Of a stretch of 64,000 nucleotides of DNA, positions 45,735 through 56,234 are shown one piece after another (the stretch's first letter is position 1; each line of letters opens with the position of its first letter). This stretch comes from Allocoprobacillus halotolerans (GTDB lineage: Bacteria > Bacillota_I > Bacilli_A > Erysipelotrichales > Coprobacillaceae): assembly GCF_024399475.1 (NCBI RefSeq), contig NZ_CP101620.1, positions 2,151,608 to 2,215,607 on the forward strand. Direction: 5' to 3'. The position numbers and the translations under genes are program-made. The notes under the pieces were generated by a model, which saw only the letters and a list, made by a program, of their open reading frames with translations, was not told the origin of the DNA and did not search any database.

Positions 45735-47126
45735 ATGGCTTTTGAATCTCTATCAGAAAGATTGCAGGAGAGTTTAAAAAAGATTAGAGGGCAAGCAACT
45801 TTAACAGAAGAAAACATGGATGAGATGCTTCGAGAAATTCGTTTAGCTTTACTTGAAGCAGATGTCAATTTTCAAGTTGTCAAAGAATTTATTGCCAATA
45901 CAAAACAAAAAGCTTTAGGACAGGATGTTTTAGGTTCTTTAAAACCAGGACAAGTTGTTGTCAAAATTGTCCATGATGAATTGGTGGAATTATTAGGAAC
46001 AACTGTCAGTGAATTAGATTTGTCTCGTAAACCGACAGTGATTATGATGGTTGGTTTGCAAGGTTCAGGGAAAACCACAACATCTGGAAAGATTGCTAAA
46101 TTATTAGCCAATAAATACAGTAAAAAACCATTACTTGTCGCAGCAGATATTTATCGTCCTGCTGCCGTTGATCAGTTAAAAACATTGGGAGAACAATTAA
46201 ATATTCCTGTTTTTGAAAAAGGAACAGATGTCAAAGCTGAACAAATTGTGACAGAAGCAATGGATTATGTTTCTCAAAATCACCATGATGTGATTTTAAT
46301 AGATACAGCTGGGCGTTTACATATAGATGAACCTTTAATGAATGAGTTACAGAATATTAAAGATATTGTTCATCCAAGTGAAATTTTATTAGTTGTTGAT
46401 GCTTTAACAGGACAAGATATTGTCAATGTAGCTCAATCATTCCATGATCATTTACAAATTACAGGTGCTGTTTTAACAAAATTAGATGGTGATTCACGTG
46501 GTGGGGGAGCTTTATCTATTCGCCATATTACACATGTTCCTATTAAATTCATAGGGACTGGTGAAAAATTAGATGCTATTGATTTATTCTATCCTGACCG
46601 TATGGCTGATCGTATCTTGGGAATGGGAGATGTTGTTTCATTAGTTGAAAAAGTTCAAGATGTTTATGATGAAAAAGAAACAATGAAAACTTTTGAACGT
46701 ATGAAACGTGGAACATTTGGTTTAGATGATATGCTTGAACAGATGCATCAGGTTAAAAAACTAGGACCTTTATCAGGAATTTTAAAAATGATTCCTGGTA
46801 TGCCTCAAATGCCACAAATTAATGATGAAGATACGGATAAGAAATTAAAATTAACTGAATCTATCATTTATTCTATGACATTGCAAGAAAGACGTGATCC
46901 ATCTATTTTGAATGCGAAACGTAAAGAAAGAATTGCAAAAGGATGTGGGCGAAGTGTTGCTGATGTTAATCGTTTATTGAAACAGTTTGAGGCTTCTAAA
47001 CAGATGATGAAACAAATGGGAAATATCGATCCAACAACAGGTATGCCAACCCAAAAACCACAAAAACGTATGCCTATTAATCCAAATCGTAAAAAAGAAA
47101 GACATAAGAAGAAAAAGAAAAGATAG
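45735..47126 (+). CDS. ffh: Signal recognition particle protein Ffh
   Basis: 463 residues: N domain, G domain (GLQGSGKTTTSGKIA, DTAGRLH, TKLDGDSRGG) and a Met-rich M domain (about 300-440, MIPGMPQMPQ, MKQMGNIDPTTGMP). Basic C-terminus. It binds SRP RNA and signal peptides. GGAGG precedes the ATG. Confidence 0.97.
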   Translation: MAFESLSERLQESLKKIRGQATLTEENMDEMLREIRLALLEADVNFQVVKEFIANTKQKALGQDVLGSLKPGQVVVKIVHDELVELLGTTVSELDLSRKPTVIMMVGLQGSGKTTTSGKIAKLLANKYSKKPLLVAADIYRPAAVDQLKTLGEQLNIPVFEKGTDVKAEQIVTEAMDYVSQNHHDVILIDTAGRLHIDEPLMNELQNIKDIVHPSEILLVVDALTGQDIVNVAQSFHDHLQITGAVLTKLDGDSRGGGALSIRHITHVPIKFIGTGEKLDAIDLFYPDRMADRILGMGDVVSLVEKVQDVYDEKETMKTFERMKRGTFGLDDMLEQMHQVKKLGPLSGILKMIPGMPQMPQINDEDTDKKLKLTESIIYSMTLQERRDPSILNAKRKERIAKGCGRSVADVNRLLKQFEASKQMMKQMGNIDPTTGMPTQKPQKRMPINPNRKKERHKKKKKR

Positions 47127-47134
47127 TTAATGGT

Positions 47135-47176
47135 AAAAGACAATGAAAATCTTTTGATAAACATTGTCTTTTTTAT
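47135..47176 (+). terminator. ffh operon terminator
   Basis: 11-bp stem AAAAGACAATG / CATTGTCTTTT (47135-47145, 47162-47172), T-rich tail. Confidence 0.88.
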
Positions 47177-47351
47177 CTTTCATATCATGCATTTCATGTT
47201 CTTATGCAATAAATCAAGGAACGATATTATCCTTAATAAATGATTTATCTTGTTAAAAATAGGCATTTTAAGTCGTTAAACAAAAATATAACTTGTGATT
47301 AGGGTTATATTTTATTATAATAGTGAGTAAACTGTAAAGGAGAATATAAAA

Positions 47352-48191
47352 ATGTTAAAGAATATTATTGGTGGTATTGCAATTGGTATTGCTAATGTGA
47401 TTCCAGGTGTGAGTGGAGGAACTATGATGGTTATTCTAGGAATCTTTAATCGCATGATGGATGCTATTAGTGGTGTCTTTAAAAAAGAAAATTCTCATCG
47501 TAAAGATGATATTATTTTTATTTTACAAGTGTTAGTTGGAGCGGCAATTGGAATTATTGGCTTTGCTAAAATTCTAGAAGTTTTATTTGAATATTATCCA
47601 ACACAAACGATTTATTGGTTTATTGGTTTGATTGCCTTTAGTATCCCTTTATTTATTAAAAATGAAATGAAAGGGGAACGTTTAGCCATTATTCCATTTA
47701 TAGCTGGTTTGGTGATTGTCTTTGGTTTAGAATATTTAAATCCAGGTGAAGGAAAAACGATTGTTAATCCTGATTTTCCTGCTTTAAGCAGTAACTTATT
47801 TATAAAAATGATGGTTATGGGAGCAATTAGTGGGGCTACAATGATTATGCCAGGTGTGAGTGGCAGCATGGTGCTATTGATTTTAGGTGAATATTATTTA
47901 TTTAAATCATATTTAGCAAATGTAACGAGTTTTCGATTAGATGTTATTATGCCTTTAGGTTTTATGGCCATTGGTATTGCTCTAGGTATTGTCGTTAGTG
48001 CTAAATTATGTCAATATTTTACAAAGACACATAAAGCTGGTTTTTTAAGTTTGATTTTAGGTTTAGTCATTGCCTCATCTTTAGTATTGATTCCTTTTGA
48101 TGTAAGCTATGATGTGGGATTAGTAATGACATCTTTAGTCGCAGTTCTTTTTGGTGGTGCGATTGTTTATGGGTTGTCAAAACTGCAATAG
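47352..48191 (+). CDS. popT: DUF368 membrane protein, putative undecaprenyl-phosphate translocase
   Basis: 279 residues with the paired DUF368 motifs NVIPGVSGGTMMVILG (start) and MIMPGVSGSMVLLILGEYY (middle). These reflect an internal duplication. About eight membrane helices. DUF368 proteins (PopT) have been shown to return undecaprenyl phosphate across the membrane for cell-wall synthesis. Monocistronic, followed by a terminator overlapping its last codons. Confidence 0.85.
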   Translation: MLKNIIGGIAIGIANVIPGVSGGTMMVILGIFNRMMDAISGVFKKENSHRKDDIIFILQVLVGAAIGIIGFAKILEVLFEYYPTQTIYWFIGLIAFSIPLFIKNEMKGERLAIIPFIAGLVIVFGLEYLNPGEGKTIVNPDFPALSSNLFIKMMVMGAISGATMIMPGVSGSMVLLILGEYYLFKSYLANVTSFRLDVIMPLGFMAIGIALGIVVSAKLCQYFTKTHKAGFLSLILGLVIASSLVLIPFDVSYDVGLVMTSLVAVLFGGAIVYGLSKLQ

Positions 48192-48210
48192 TTAAAGAAA
48201 CTATTTTTTA
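48187..48210 (+). terminator. Terminator of the DUF368 gene
   Basis: AATAGTT / AACTATT stem (48187-48193, 48199-48205), 5-nt loop, T run; includes the stop codon. Confidence 0.82.
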
Positions 48211-48255
48211 AGTTGTTTCATGCTTGATGTGTTATCTAAACAAATCAAATCTTGG

Positions 48256-48287
48256 AAGGATTGTTTCTCATATAGACAATCCTTTTT
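48256..48287 (+). terminator. Second terminator-like hairpin without an assigned gene
   Basis: AAGGATTGT / ACAATCCTT (48256-48264, 48276-48284) followed by T-rich bases. No ORF lies between it and the previous terminator. The 48210-48499 gap also holds a TATAAT box (48438-48443) for the P-type ATPase and nothing else recognised. Confidence 0.7.
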
Positions 48288-48499
48288 ATAATACAAATTT
48301 TGACATTTTGATGAAAAACATGATGATTTAAGCTAGCATATTATTATTTATGTAAGACAAATGAAAATTTACATAAACAAAAGATAATCTTAACAAAATC
48401 TTAAGATAAAAATAATAGTCAAATGAAATGATAGGTGCTATAATCAAAAAAATATTTTGTATATGAATATAAATTTTGGAAATGAATGGAGATTTAATC

Positions 48500-50817
48500 A
48501 TGGAACAAAATCAAAAGTATGGTTTGACACAACAAGAAGTTTTACAACGCCAAGAAAATGGTGAAGTTAATCAACAACAAAAAACAATTAGTAAAAGCTA
48601 TTCACAGATTTTTCGTGAAAATATATGTACATTATTTAATTTATTAAATGTTTTGATTGCGATTGCTTTAGCGCTCGTTGGAGCATGGACGAATCTTGTT
48701 TTTATTGTCATTATTATAACCAATATATGTATTGGGATTATTCAAGAGATTCATGCTAAAAAATTAGTTGATGAATTATCATTATTGATGATTCCTCATG
48801 TAAAAGTTTTAAGAGATGGTCATGAACAGACGATTAGTGTTGATAAGGTTGTTTTAGATGATGTCATGATTTTAGAGGCAGGAGATCAAATCTGCTGCGA
48901 TAGTGTGGTTTTAGATGGTGAAATTGAAGCCAATGAATCATTATTAACAGGAGAATCTGATGCGATTCATAAAATATCTCAAAGTGCTTTGCTTTCAGGA
49001 AGTAGTGTTATAAGTGGAAAATGTTATGCTCAGGTCATTCATGTTGGAAATGATAACTATACTTCTCGTTTGACAAGTGAAGTCAAAAAAGCCAAAGAAT
49101 TGCAATCAGAACTGCTGAATTCTATGCGTCAAGTGACAAAAGTAACGAGTTTTATGATTGTTCCTTTAGGAATTATTTTATTTTTAGAAGCTTATTTTTT
49201 AAGACAGGATATTTTATTTGATGCTGTTGTTGGTAGTGCAGCAGGGTTACTAGGAATGTTACCAAAGGGTCTGGTTTTATTGATGAGTGTGAGTCTGGCA
49301 GCTGGAGTCACAAAACTTGCAAAACAGAAAATTTTGATTCAAGATATCTATTCTTTAGAAACATTGGCACATGTTGATACATTGTGTTTAGATAAAACAG
49401 GGACAATTACCAATGGAAAGATGAAGGTTGAAAAAGTAGAAACTTTATCAACGAAGCATTTAGAACAATTTCAAAGCTATTTTGGTTCTTATTTACATTA
49501 CAGTGATGATAATAATGCCACTTATCAAGCGATATGTGAACATTTTACACTCAATGATAGGCATCAGCCCAATCAAAAAATAGCTTTTTCATCTCAAAGA
49601 AAATGGAGTGCTATGACCTTTGATGGTTTTGGAAGTATTGTGATGGGAGCACCTGAACGTTTAATGAAAACTTTGCCTGATTCACTTTTAAAAGAAATAG
49701 AATCAGGGAAACGTGTGATTATTATTGCTTATACAAATCATGATATTGATGCCAAAAAAACATTACCTGAAGTGACACCCATATTAGCGATTGTTTTAAC
49801 AGATATGATTCGTAAAGATGTAGAAAAAACATTGCAGTATTTTGATAGTCAAGGTGTGGATGTGAAAGTTATCTCTGGTGACCATGTGTTGGCTGTTTCT
49901 AAAATTGCTCAAATGGCAGGGCTTAAAAACTATGATCGTTATATTGATATGAGTGAATTTCATAATGCGAAAAATCATATGGATGAACTGGTTAATCAGT
50001 ATTCTGTCTTTGGACGTGTGACACCCCAACAAAAAAGTGGCTAGTTGAAGCCTTAAAAAGGCAAGGGCATATTGTGGCAATGACGGGTGATGGTGTCAAT
50101 GATATGTTAGCACTCAAAGAAGCAGATTGTAGTATTGCAATTGCTGAAGGAAGTGAAGCTGTCAAACAGCTATCACAGATTGTTTTATTGAATTCAGAAT
50201 TTTCATGTTTACCTGATGTTGTTTTAGAAGGGCGACGTGTTGTTAATAACTTAACACGTGTGGCAAGTGTTTTCTTTATCAAAACGATTTATTCGCTAGT
50301 TTTAACAATTGCTTGTGCCATTTGCAACATTCCATTCCCGTTTATTCCGATACAAATTACTTTGATCGACTTAGCAATTGAAGCTTATCCATCATTTCTT
50401 ACTTTATTAGAACCACAAACAGAGAAAATTAAAGGAAAATTCTTACCAACAGTTTTTAAAAATACACTCCCACATGCTTGTGGTGTGTTATTGTGTTTCT
50501 TATTGGTGTATACTGGCTCTCCATTATTTCATATTTCAATGGAACAAAGTGTTACAATGATGTATTTTGCCTTGGCTTGTATCAGTATGCAAGCTGTTAT
50601 TGTTGCTAGCTTTCCAATGACAAAATTACGTTTGTTTGTTTGTGTGACAATGGTTTTAGGGTTTGTTTTAGCAGTTGTTTTATTCCATCAGTTATTACAT
50701 TTAACAATGTTAACTTATTCTCAATTTATTTTAACAATGATTATTACATGTATTGGTTTGTTATTGAAAGAAGTTATTAAACATATGCTTTCATTAAAAA
50801 TAAAAGATGTTAAGTAA
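48500..50817 (+). CDS. P-type cation-transporting ATPase (frameshifted in this assembly)
   Basis: 772 residues after restoring one A in the A6 run near 50031-50036, joining VTPQQK to KWLVEALK. Actuator motif LLTGESD, phosphorylation motif CLDKTGTITNG, hinge TGDGVNDMLALKEAD. Membrane helix 4 reads GMLPKGLVLLMS where Ca2+ pumps have PEGLP. A C-terminal block of six helices follows. It belongs to the E1-E2 HAD-type pumps of Gram-positive bacteria; the ion is not readable. Start 48500 has TGGAGA 8 nt upstream. Confidence 0.88.
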
Positions 50818-50823
50818 AAATAC

Positions 50824-50851
50824 TTGACACATTATGAAAATATGCTATACT
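50824..50851 (+). promoter_or_regulatory. Promoter of the rpsP operon
   Basis: TTGACA (50824-50829), 16 nt, TATACT (50846-50851). Confidence 0.85.
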
Positions 50852-50884
50852 AGGATAGCAAAATCAATAAATGGAGGAAAGATT

Positions 50885-51157
50885 ATGGCAGTAAAAATTA
50901 GATTAAAAAGAATGGGTGCCAAAAAAGCACCATATTATAGAATTGTAGCAGCAGATTCAAGAATGCCTAGAGATGGACGTTTCTTAGAACAATTAGGAAC
51001 TTATGATCCTAGACAAAATCCTGCAGCCGTTACAATCAAAGAAGAAGAAACTTTAGCATGGTTAAGCAAAGGTGCACAACCATCTGATACAGTAAGAAAC
51101 TTATTAAGCCAAAAAGGTATTATGAAAAAATTTGCTGATTCAAAAGCAAAAAAATAA
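50885..51157 (+). CDS. rpsP: 30S ribosomal protein S16
   Basis: 90 residues, [21 protein letters not shown] start, family length. AATGGAGG upstream. First gene of the conserved rpsP-khpA-rimM-trmD-rplS cluster. Confidence 0.97.
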   Translation: MAVKIRLKRMGAKKAPYYRIVAADSRMPRDGRFLEQLGTYDPRQNPAAVTIKEEETLAWLSKGAQPSDTVRNLLSQKGIMKKFADSKAKK

Positions 51158-51171
51158 GCTGGTGATATAAA

Positions 51172-51423
51172 GTGGATTACGTCAAAACTTTACAAGACCT
51201 TGCAAGAGAACTTGTTGTTGAAAAAGATAAATTAGAAGTAAGACAAATGCCTTCTTTAGATGAAGATACAATTGTTTTATATGTTTATGCATCAAAAAGT
51301 GATATTGCAAGACTTATTGGTAGAAAAGGTATGATGGCTAATTCTATTCGTCAATTTATGTCAGTAAGTGGACGTTTAAATCATCAAAAATTAGACATCA
51401 AATTTGAATCTTATGGAGAATAG
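51172..51423 (+). CDS. khpA: KH-domain RNA-binding protein KhpA
   Basis: 83 residues starting at GTG 51172 with GGTGA upstream. One KH domain with the GXXG loop in LIGRKGMMANSIR. KhpA (YlqC) binds RNA with KhpB and affects cell elongation in Firmicutes. Conserved position between rpsP and rimM. Confidence 0.93.
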   Translation: MDYVKTLQDLARELVVEKDKLEVRQMPSLDEDTIVLYVYASKSDIARLIGRKGMMANSIRQFMSVSGRLNHQKLDIKFESYGE

Positions 51424-51447
51424 ATGTGGTTCCACATCTATTTTTTA
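51422..51447 (+). terminator. Internal hairpin between khpA and rimM
   Basis: AGATGTGG / CCACATCT stem (51423-51430, 51433-51440) followed by T6. It lies inside the operon, so it probably acts as an attenuator. Confidence 0.7.
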
Positions 51448-51462
51448 TTAAAGGAGGATATT

Positions 51463-51966
51463 ATGGAGCAGGTTATTGTTGGAAAGATTGTCAATACACA
51501 TGGTATCAAAGGTGAATTAAAAGTCAAATCATCAACTGATTTTGTAGAAGAAAGATTTGCAAAAGGTGCCAAACTTTTGATTGCTTATCAAGGTCAGGAA
51601 ATCGAGGTAACAGTCGCAACACATCGTTTTCACAAAGGACATGTTTTAGTGACTTTTGAAGGTTATCATGATATTAATTTGGTAGAAAAATATAAAGGTT
51701 GTCTACTTTATGGATATAAAGATGAGAGTCTGTTAGATGAGGATGAATACTATATCAGTGATATTATTGGTTGTGAAGTTTATAATGATGGAAAATTGAT
51801 TGGGCGTGTTCAAGATGTGCAATTATATGATCATCATGATATTTTGGTTGTCCAAGGTTCACAAAAGATTATGATTCCTTATGTAGATGCTTTTGTCAAG
51901 GAAGAAGATATTGAAAATAAGCGTATTGATGTTCATTTAATAGAGGGATTCTATGATGAAGATTGA
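51463..51966 (+). CDS. rimM: Ribosome maturation factor RimM
   Basis: 167 residues starting [22 protein letters not shown] with AAGGAGG upstream. The in-frame upstream part lies in the hairpin and is not used. It has a PRC-barrel C-terminal domain ([16 protein letters not shown]). It helps fold the 30S head with S19. Overlaps trmD. Confidence 0.95.
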   Translation: MEQVIVGKIVNTHGIKGELKVKSSTDFVEERFAKGAKLLIAYQGQEIEVTVATHRFHKGHVLVTFEGYHDINLVEKYKGCLLYGYKDESLLDEDEYYISDIIGCEVYNDGKLIGRVQDVQLYDHHDILVVQGSQKIMIPYVDAFVKEEDIENKRIDVHLIEGFYDED

Positions 51967-52675
51967 TATTTTATCATTGTTTCCAGAAATGTTTGATGGA
52001 TTTTTAAAGACTTCAATTATTAAAAGGGCAATTGAATCAGAGGTTGTAGATGTTCGTATTCATGATTTTAGAGAATTTGCTGATAATAAACATAAAAAAG
52101 TAGATGATTATCCTTATGGTGGGGGGCAGGGAATGGTATTAATGTGCCAACCGATTATTGATTGTTTAAAGTCTTTAACGACACCGGATAGTTTAGTCAT
52201 TTTGATGTCTCCACAGGGTCAGACCTTTCATCAAGAATTAAGTTATCAGTTGTCTTTAGAAAAACATTTGATTTTTATTTGTGGACATTATGAAGGTTTT
52301 GATGAACGTATTCGTGATTATGTAGATATGGAATTGTCAATAGGAGATTATGTTTTAACGGGTGGAGAACTTGCCAGCATGGTGTGTTGTGATGCAATTA
52401 TTCGTTTATTGGAAGGAGCCATTCGTGAAGCCTCTCATGAAGATGATTCATTTAGTCAAGGATTGTTGGAATACCCACAATATACTCGTCCTTACGAATA
52501 TGATGGCAATTGTGTACCCGATGTTTTGATGAGTGGACATCATGAGCATATTCGTCAATGGCGTTTAGAACAATCTTTAAAGAAGACATATTTAAAACGC
52601 CCTGATTTATTGAAAAATAGAAATTTTAGTGATGAAGAATTAAAAATGTTAGAAAAAATCACAAAAAAAGATTGA
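51956..52675 (+). CDS. trmD: tRNA (guanine37-N1)-methyltransferase TrmD
   Basis: 239 residues. [15 protein letters not shown] start, trefoil-knot SPOUT fold with [21 protein letters not shown] and [13 protein letters not shown]. It methylates G37 to prevent frameshifting. ATG 51956 is 8 nt from GAGGG; ATG 51953 is an alternative. Confidence 0.96.
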   Translation: MKIDILSLFPEMFDGFLKTSIIKRAIESEVVDVRIHDFREFADNKHKKVDDYPYGGGQGMVLMCQPIIDCLKSLTTPDSLVILMSPQGQTFHQELSYQLSLEKHLIFICGHYEGFDERIRDYVDMELSIGDYVLTGGELASMVCCDAIIRLLEGAIREASHEDDSFSQGLLEYPQYTRPYEYDGNCVPDVLMSGHHEHIRQWRLEQSLKKTYLKRPDLLKNRNFSDEELKMLEKITKKD

Positions 52676-52700
52676 TTTTTATAATAAAAAATGGTAGTAT
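52672..52700 (+). promoter_or_regulatory. Promoter of rplS
   Basis: TTGATT (52672-52677), 17 nt, TAGTAT (52695-52700). Confidence 0.65.
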
Positions 52701-52785
52701 TTCTTAGTCTTTGGACGCAGAAGCTCCGCTGGTTAGAAAACGTATGAACTTCGTAGATAAATATTGTGAAGGAGGAAGTCATATT
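52701..52785 (+). ncRNA. rplS 5' leader, probable L19 leader
   Basis: About 75 nt of untranslated leader containing GGACGCAGAAGCTCCGCTGG and ending at AGGAGG. Position and size match the L19 leader described upstream of rplS in Firmicutes. The consensus is not verified. Confidence 0.55.
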
Positions 52786-53136
52786 ATGAATATGCAATTA
52801 GTACAAGAAATTACAAAAAAACAATTAAGAAATGACATTCCAGATTTTAAACCTGGAGATACTTTAAAAGTTTATGTTAAAATTCAAGAAGGTGACAAAA
52901 CACGTACTCAGTTATTTGAAGGTGTTTGTATCGCTAGAAAAGGTGGAGGAATTTCTGAAACTTTCACAGTTAGAAAAATCTCTTACCAAGTTGGTGTAGA
53001 AAGAGTTTTCCCACTTCATTCACCAATCATTGATAGAATTGAAGTTGCTAAAATTGGTAAAGTACGTAGAGCTAAATTACATTACTTACGTGGATTATCA
53101 GGAAAAGCTGCAAGAATTAAAGAAATTCGTAAATAA
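52786..53136 (+). CDS. rplS: 50S ribosomal protein L19
   Basis: 116 residues: [47 protein letters not shown]. Start at ATG 52786 after AGGAGG (second ATG 52792 possible). Located at the 30S/50S interface. It has its own promoter and leader but follows trmD. Confidence 0.97.
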   Translation: MNMQLVQEITKKQLRNDIPDFKPGDTLKVYVKIQEGDKTRTQLFEGVCIARKGGGISETFTVRKISYQVGVERVFPLHSPIIDRIEVAKIGKVRRAKLHYLRGLSGKAARIKEIRK

Positions 53137-53137
53137 G

Positions 53138-53164
53138 AGTATGGGATTTTCCCATACTTTTTTC
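53138..53164 (+). terminator. rplS terminator
   Basis: AGTATGGGA / TCCCATACT stem with TT-containing loop, then T6. Confidence 0.9.
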
Positions 53165-53228
53165 TAGCCTTTTTTATATTTTAAAGCTATAATAAAAAAG
53201 AATTGAGAAATGATGAGGAGCGATAGCT

Positions 53229-53771
53229 ATGAATAAAAAGAAAATTTATATTTCCATTATTGAGATTATCGTTGTCATTGCACTAACAATTGGTATTTTT
53301 AAGTTTGTTGTCATACCAGTTAGAATTGAAGGGGTATCGATGGAAAATACCTTACATAATCATAGTATAGCAATGATTAATGCTACAGGAATTAAAGAGG
53401 ATCATATTCAAAGATTTGACATTGTTGTGTTAGAAAGTCAACAACTCAATGAAAAAATTATTAAACGTGTGATTGGACTTCCTAATGAGACAGTGAAATT
53501 TTTAAATGATGAGTTATATATTAATGGAGAACATATTGAACAGGATTTTTTGGATGATGATTTTGTAGAAAAGTCTAAAATCACTTATAATGTTGAACAG
53601 TTTACAGATGATTTTGAAGTGACTTTACAAGATGGTGAATTTTTTGTGATGGGTGATAATCGTTTGCGTTCAACGGATTCAAGAGATTTAGGTCCTTTTA
53701 CTTTGGATGATATTGTGGGTATGAAAGGTTTAGTGATTTATCCGTTTTCGGATATTCAATGGATTGATTAA
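53229..53771 (+). CDS. lepB: Signal peptidase I
   Basis: 180 residues. One N-terminal membrane helix (about 8-30), catalytic Ser37 in EGVSMENTL, Lys79 in IIKRVIGLP, and the C-terminal box GDNRLRSTDSRDLG. It removes signal peptides on the outer face of the membrane. Overlaps the upstream in-frame extension of rbgA; GAGGAGCGATAG upstream. Confidence 0.95.
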   Translation: MNKKKIYISIIEIIVVIALTIGIFKFVVIPVRIEGVSMENTLHNHSIAMINATGIKEDHIQRFDIVVLESQQLNEKIIKRVIGLPNETVKFLNDELYINGEHIEQDFLDDDFVEKSKITYNVEQFTDDFEVTLQDGEFFVMGDNRLRSTDSRDLGPFTLDDIVGMKGLVIYPFSDIQWID

Positions 53772-53784
53772 AGGTGGTGAAAAT

Positions 53785-54672
53785 ATGGCTAATCAAAATG
53801 CAAAAATGAATATCCATTGGTTTCCTGGACATATGGCTAAAGCCAGAAGAGAAATCAGTGAAAAAATCAAGGTCATTGATATTGTGATTGAACTTGTTGA
53901 TGCACGTGCGCCTTATTCATCTAAAAATCCAATGATTAATGAGATTACCAAAAACAAACCACGTCTGATTGTTTTAACAAAAAAAGATATGGCTGATGAT
54001 CGTTATACAAAGCAGTGGGTTCAATATTATGAACAATGTGGTTATCAGGCTATGAGTGTCAATTTAAAGAATTTTAATGAATATCAAAAAGTCATTGAAA
54101 AATGTCGTCATGTTTTAAAGGAAAAAATGGAAAAAGAAAAAGCACGAGGTTTAAAACCAAGAGCTATTCGTGCTATGGTTTTAGGTATTCCTAATGTAGG
54201 AAAATCAACTTTTATTAATAAATTGGCGAATCGTAAAGCAACTGTAACGGGTAATAAACCAGGTGTCACAAAAGCGCAGCAGATTATTAGAATTGCGAAA
54301 GATTTTGAATTATTTGATACACCGGGTGTATTATGGCCAAAATTAGATGATGAACATGTGGCTAAAAATATTGCGTTGTTGGGTTCGATTAAACAAAGTA
54401 TTTTGCCGTTGGATGATTTATTTATTGCAGCGATGCGTTACTTGACTGAAAATTATCCGCAGTTATTAAAAGAACGCTATCAATTAGAAATAGATTTAGA
54501 TGATGATAATTGGATTGTTGAGACTTTTGATCATATTGCAAAAGTTAGAAAAATTAAACCTTTAAGAGGTGAAACCGATTATGATCGTGTCATGGAACTT
54601 TTCTTTAGTGAAATTAATGATGGCAGCATTGGTCAAATAACATGGGAGAGTCCAACATGTGTGAACGTTTAA
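53785..54672 (+). CDS. rbgA: Ribosome biogenesis GTPase RbgA (YlqF)
   Basis: 295 residues starting MANQNAKMNIHWFPGHM. Circularly permuted GTPase: G4 TKKDMAD precedes G1 GIPNVGKSTFINK and G3 DTPGVLWPK. The C-terminal domain is RNA-binding. Needed for late 50S assembly. Start 53785 after GGTGGTG. It overlaps rnhB by 16 nt; rbgA-rnhB is the Bacillus order. Confidence 0.95.
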   Translation: MANQNAKMNIHWFPGHMAKARREISEKIKVIDIVIELVDARAPYSSKNPMINEITKNKPRLIVLTKKDMADDRYTKQWVQYYEQCGYQAMSVNLKNFNEYQKVIEKCRHVLKEKMEKEKARGLKPRAIRAMVLGIPNVGKSTFINKLANRKATVTGNKPGVTKAQQIIRIAKDFELFDTPGVLWPKLDDEHVAKNIALLGSIKQSILPLDDLFIAAMRYLTENYPQLLKERYQLEIDLDDDNWIVETFDHIAKVRKIKPLRGETDYDRVMELFFSEINDGSIGQITWESPTCVNV

Positions 54673-55292
54673 AATTTGAACAAGAAGCTTACGCATTAGG
54701 TAAGAAATATATTGTTGGTTTGGATGAAGCAGGACGAGGCCCTATGGCAGGACCATTGGTCGTTGGTGCCGTTATCTTTCCTCAAGGTTATTATAATGAA
54801 AAGATTAATGATTCTAAAAAATTAACAGAGAAAAAACGTGAAGCTCTATATGATGTGATTATTCAAGATGCTTTAGCATATCAAATTGAAATCATTGACG
54901 TAGAAATGGTTGATCGTTTGAATGTCTATCAAGCAAGTAAAAAAGGGATGCTTGATGCGATTCAACATCTTTCTATTCAACCTGATTATGCTTTAACGGA
55001 TGCTATGCCTTTAGGTGATGTGATTGAACATCAATCCATTATTAAAGGGGATGGAAAGTCATTAAGCATTGGGGCAGCGAGTATTCTTGCGAAAGTAACA
55101 CGTGATCGCATTATGAATGAATATGCTCAGATTTATCCTGAATATGGTTTTGAAAAACATAAAGGTTATCCAACCAAACAACACAAAGTTGCTTTAAAAA
55201 GATATGGAGTGACACCTATTCATAGACGTTCATTTCAACCAGTTATAGATGTTTTGAATCAACAATTAAGTTTATTTGATGATGAAATCTAA
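54657..55292 (+). CDS. rnhB: Ribonuclease HII
   Basis: 211 residues. Catalytic Asp23 and Glu24 in GLDEAGRGPMAGPLV; further acidic residues in LTDAMPLGD. It removes RNA primers and misincorporated ribonucleotides. ATG 54657 is preferred (GGGAGAG 6 nt upstream); ATG 54642 is the alternative. Confidence 0.95.
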   Translation: MCERLKFEQEAYALGKKYIVGLDEAGRGPMAGPLVVGAVIFPQGYYNEKINDSKKLTEKKREALYDVIIQDALAYQIEIIDVEMVDRLNVYQASKKGMLDAIQHLSIQPDYALTDAMPLGDVIEHQSIIKGDGKSLSIGAASILAKVTRDRIMNEYAQIYPEYGFEKHKGYPTKQHKVALKRYGVTPIHRRSFQPVIDVLNQQLSLFDDEI

Positions 55293-55313
55293 TGTTTTGA
55301 GGCGATAGTAAAA

Positions 55314-55346
55314 AAGCAATTCATGGAATATGAGTTGTTTTTTTAA
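55314..55346 (+). terminator. Terminator after rnhB
   Basis: AAAGCAATTCAT / ATGAGTTGTTTT stem (G-U pairs), T-run. Confidence 0.75.
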
Positions 55347-55421
55347 TTTTTTGAAAAAATTTCATTGAAAAAAAGAAAAATGAAAAATTTTTGCGTATAT
55401 AAATAATAGGAGGATAATTAT

Positions 55422-56186
55422 ATGGAAGAATTAGTATTATATTTTTCTTTAAAGTATGATGGGGATTTTCAAAAAATCTATAATGCTTTAATGAATAAAG
55501 AAAGAGTTAATGAAAATTTAAAAGTAGAATTGATGAAAGGAATGAAGTGTCAGTACATAACCATCTTTAGTGATGCGTATCCTGAATTATTGAAACAGAT
55601 AAACTGTCCACCATTTGTTTTATATTATTATGGTGATTTATCATTGTTGAATACCAAAACAATTGGTGTTGTAGGAATGCGTCAAATGAGTGAGTATGGT
55701 AAACGTGCAACGCATATATTTGTGAAAGATTTAGTACAAAACGGGTATACCATTGTCAGTGGGATGGCAAGAGGCATTGATACTGTTGCACATCAAAATG
55801 CGATTGCTTATGGTGGCAAAACAATTGCGGTTTTAGGAACGGGAATTGAATATTGCTATCCTAAGGAGAATAGATTATTATATGAAGAGCTTAAAGAACA
55901 TCAACTTGTCTTAAGTGAATATCCGTTTTTTACAGCTCCTCAAAAACGTTTATTTCCATTTCGTAATCGTATTATTGCCGGTTTATCTCATAGCATATTA
56001 ATTAGTGAGGCTAAACAAAAAAGTGGTACGATGATTACTGCTGGCTATGCTTTAGAACAAGGCAAGGACATATTTTGTATACCGGGACGTTTTGATGATT
56101 ATGAAGGTTGTAATGAATTGATTAAACAGGGTGCTAAACTTGTCATGAATGTAGCTGATATTGTGGAAGATGAAGATTATGGTTGA
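55422..56186 (+). CDS. dprA: DNA-processing protein DprA
   Basis: 254 residues. Rossmann-like core: VGMRQMSEYG, SGMARGIDTVAHQNA, VLGTGIEYCYPKEN, SEYPF, and KSGTMITAGYALEQGKDIFCIPG. It loads RecA onto incoming single strands during transformation. No winged-helix C-terminus, so a short form. GGAGG upstream. The order rnhB-dprA-topA-trmFO-xerC is the Bacillus arrangement. Confidence 0.94.
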   Translation: MEELVLYFSLKYDGDFQKIYNALMNKERVNENLKVELMKGMKCQYITIFSDAYPELLKQINCPPFVLYYYGDLSLLNTKTIGVVGMRQMSEYGKRATHIFVKDLVQNGYTIVSGMARGIDTVAHQNAIAYGGKTIAVLGTGIEYCYPKENRLLYEELKEHQLVLSEYPFFTAPQKRLFPFRNRIIAGLSHSILISEAKQKSGTMITAGYALEQGKDIFCIPGRFDDYEGCNELIKQGAKLVMNVADIVEDEDYG

Positions 56187-56234
56187 CAAATTCAAAAAAG
56201 ACTTAATAATAGAGAACACGTAGGAGGTAATATG

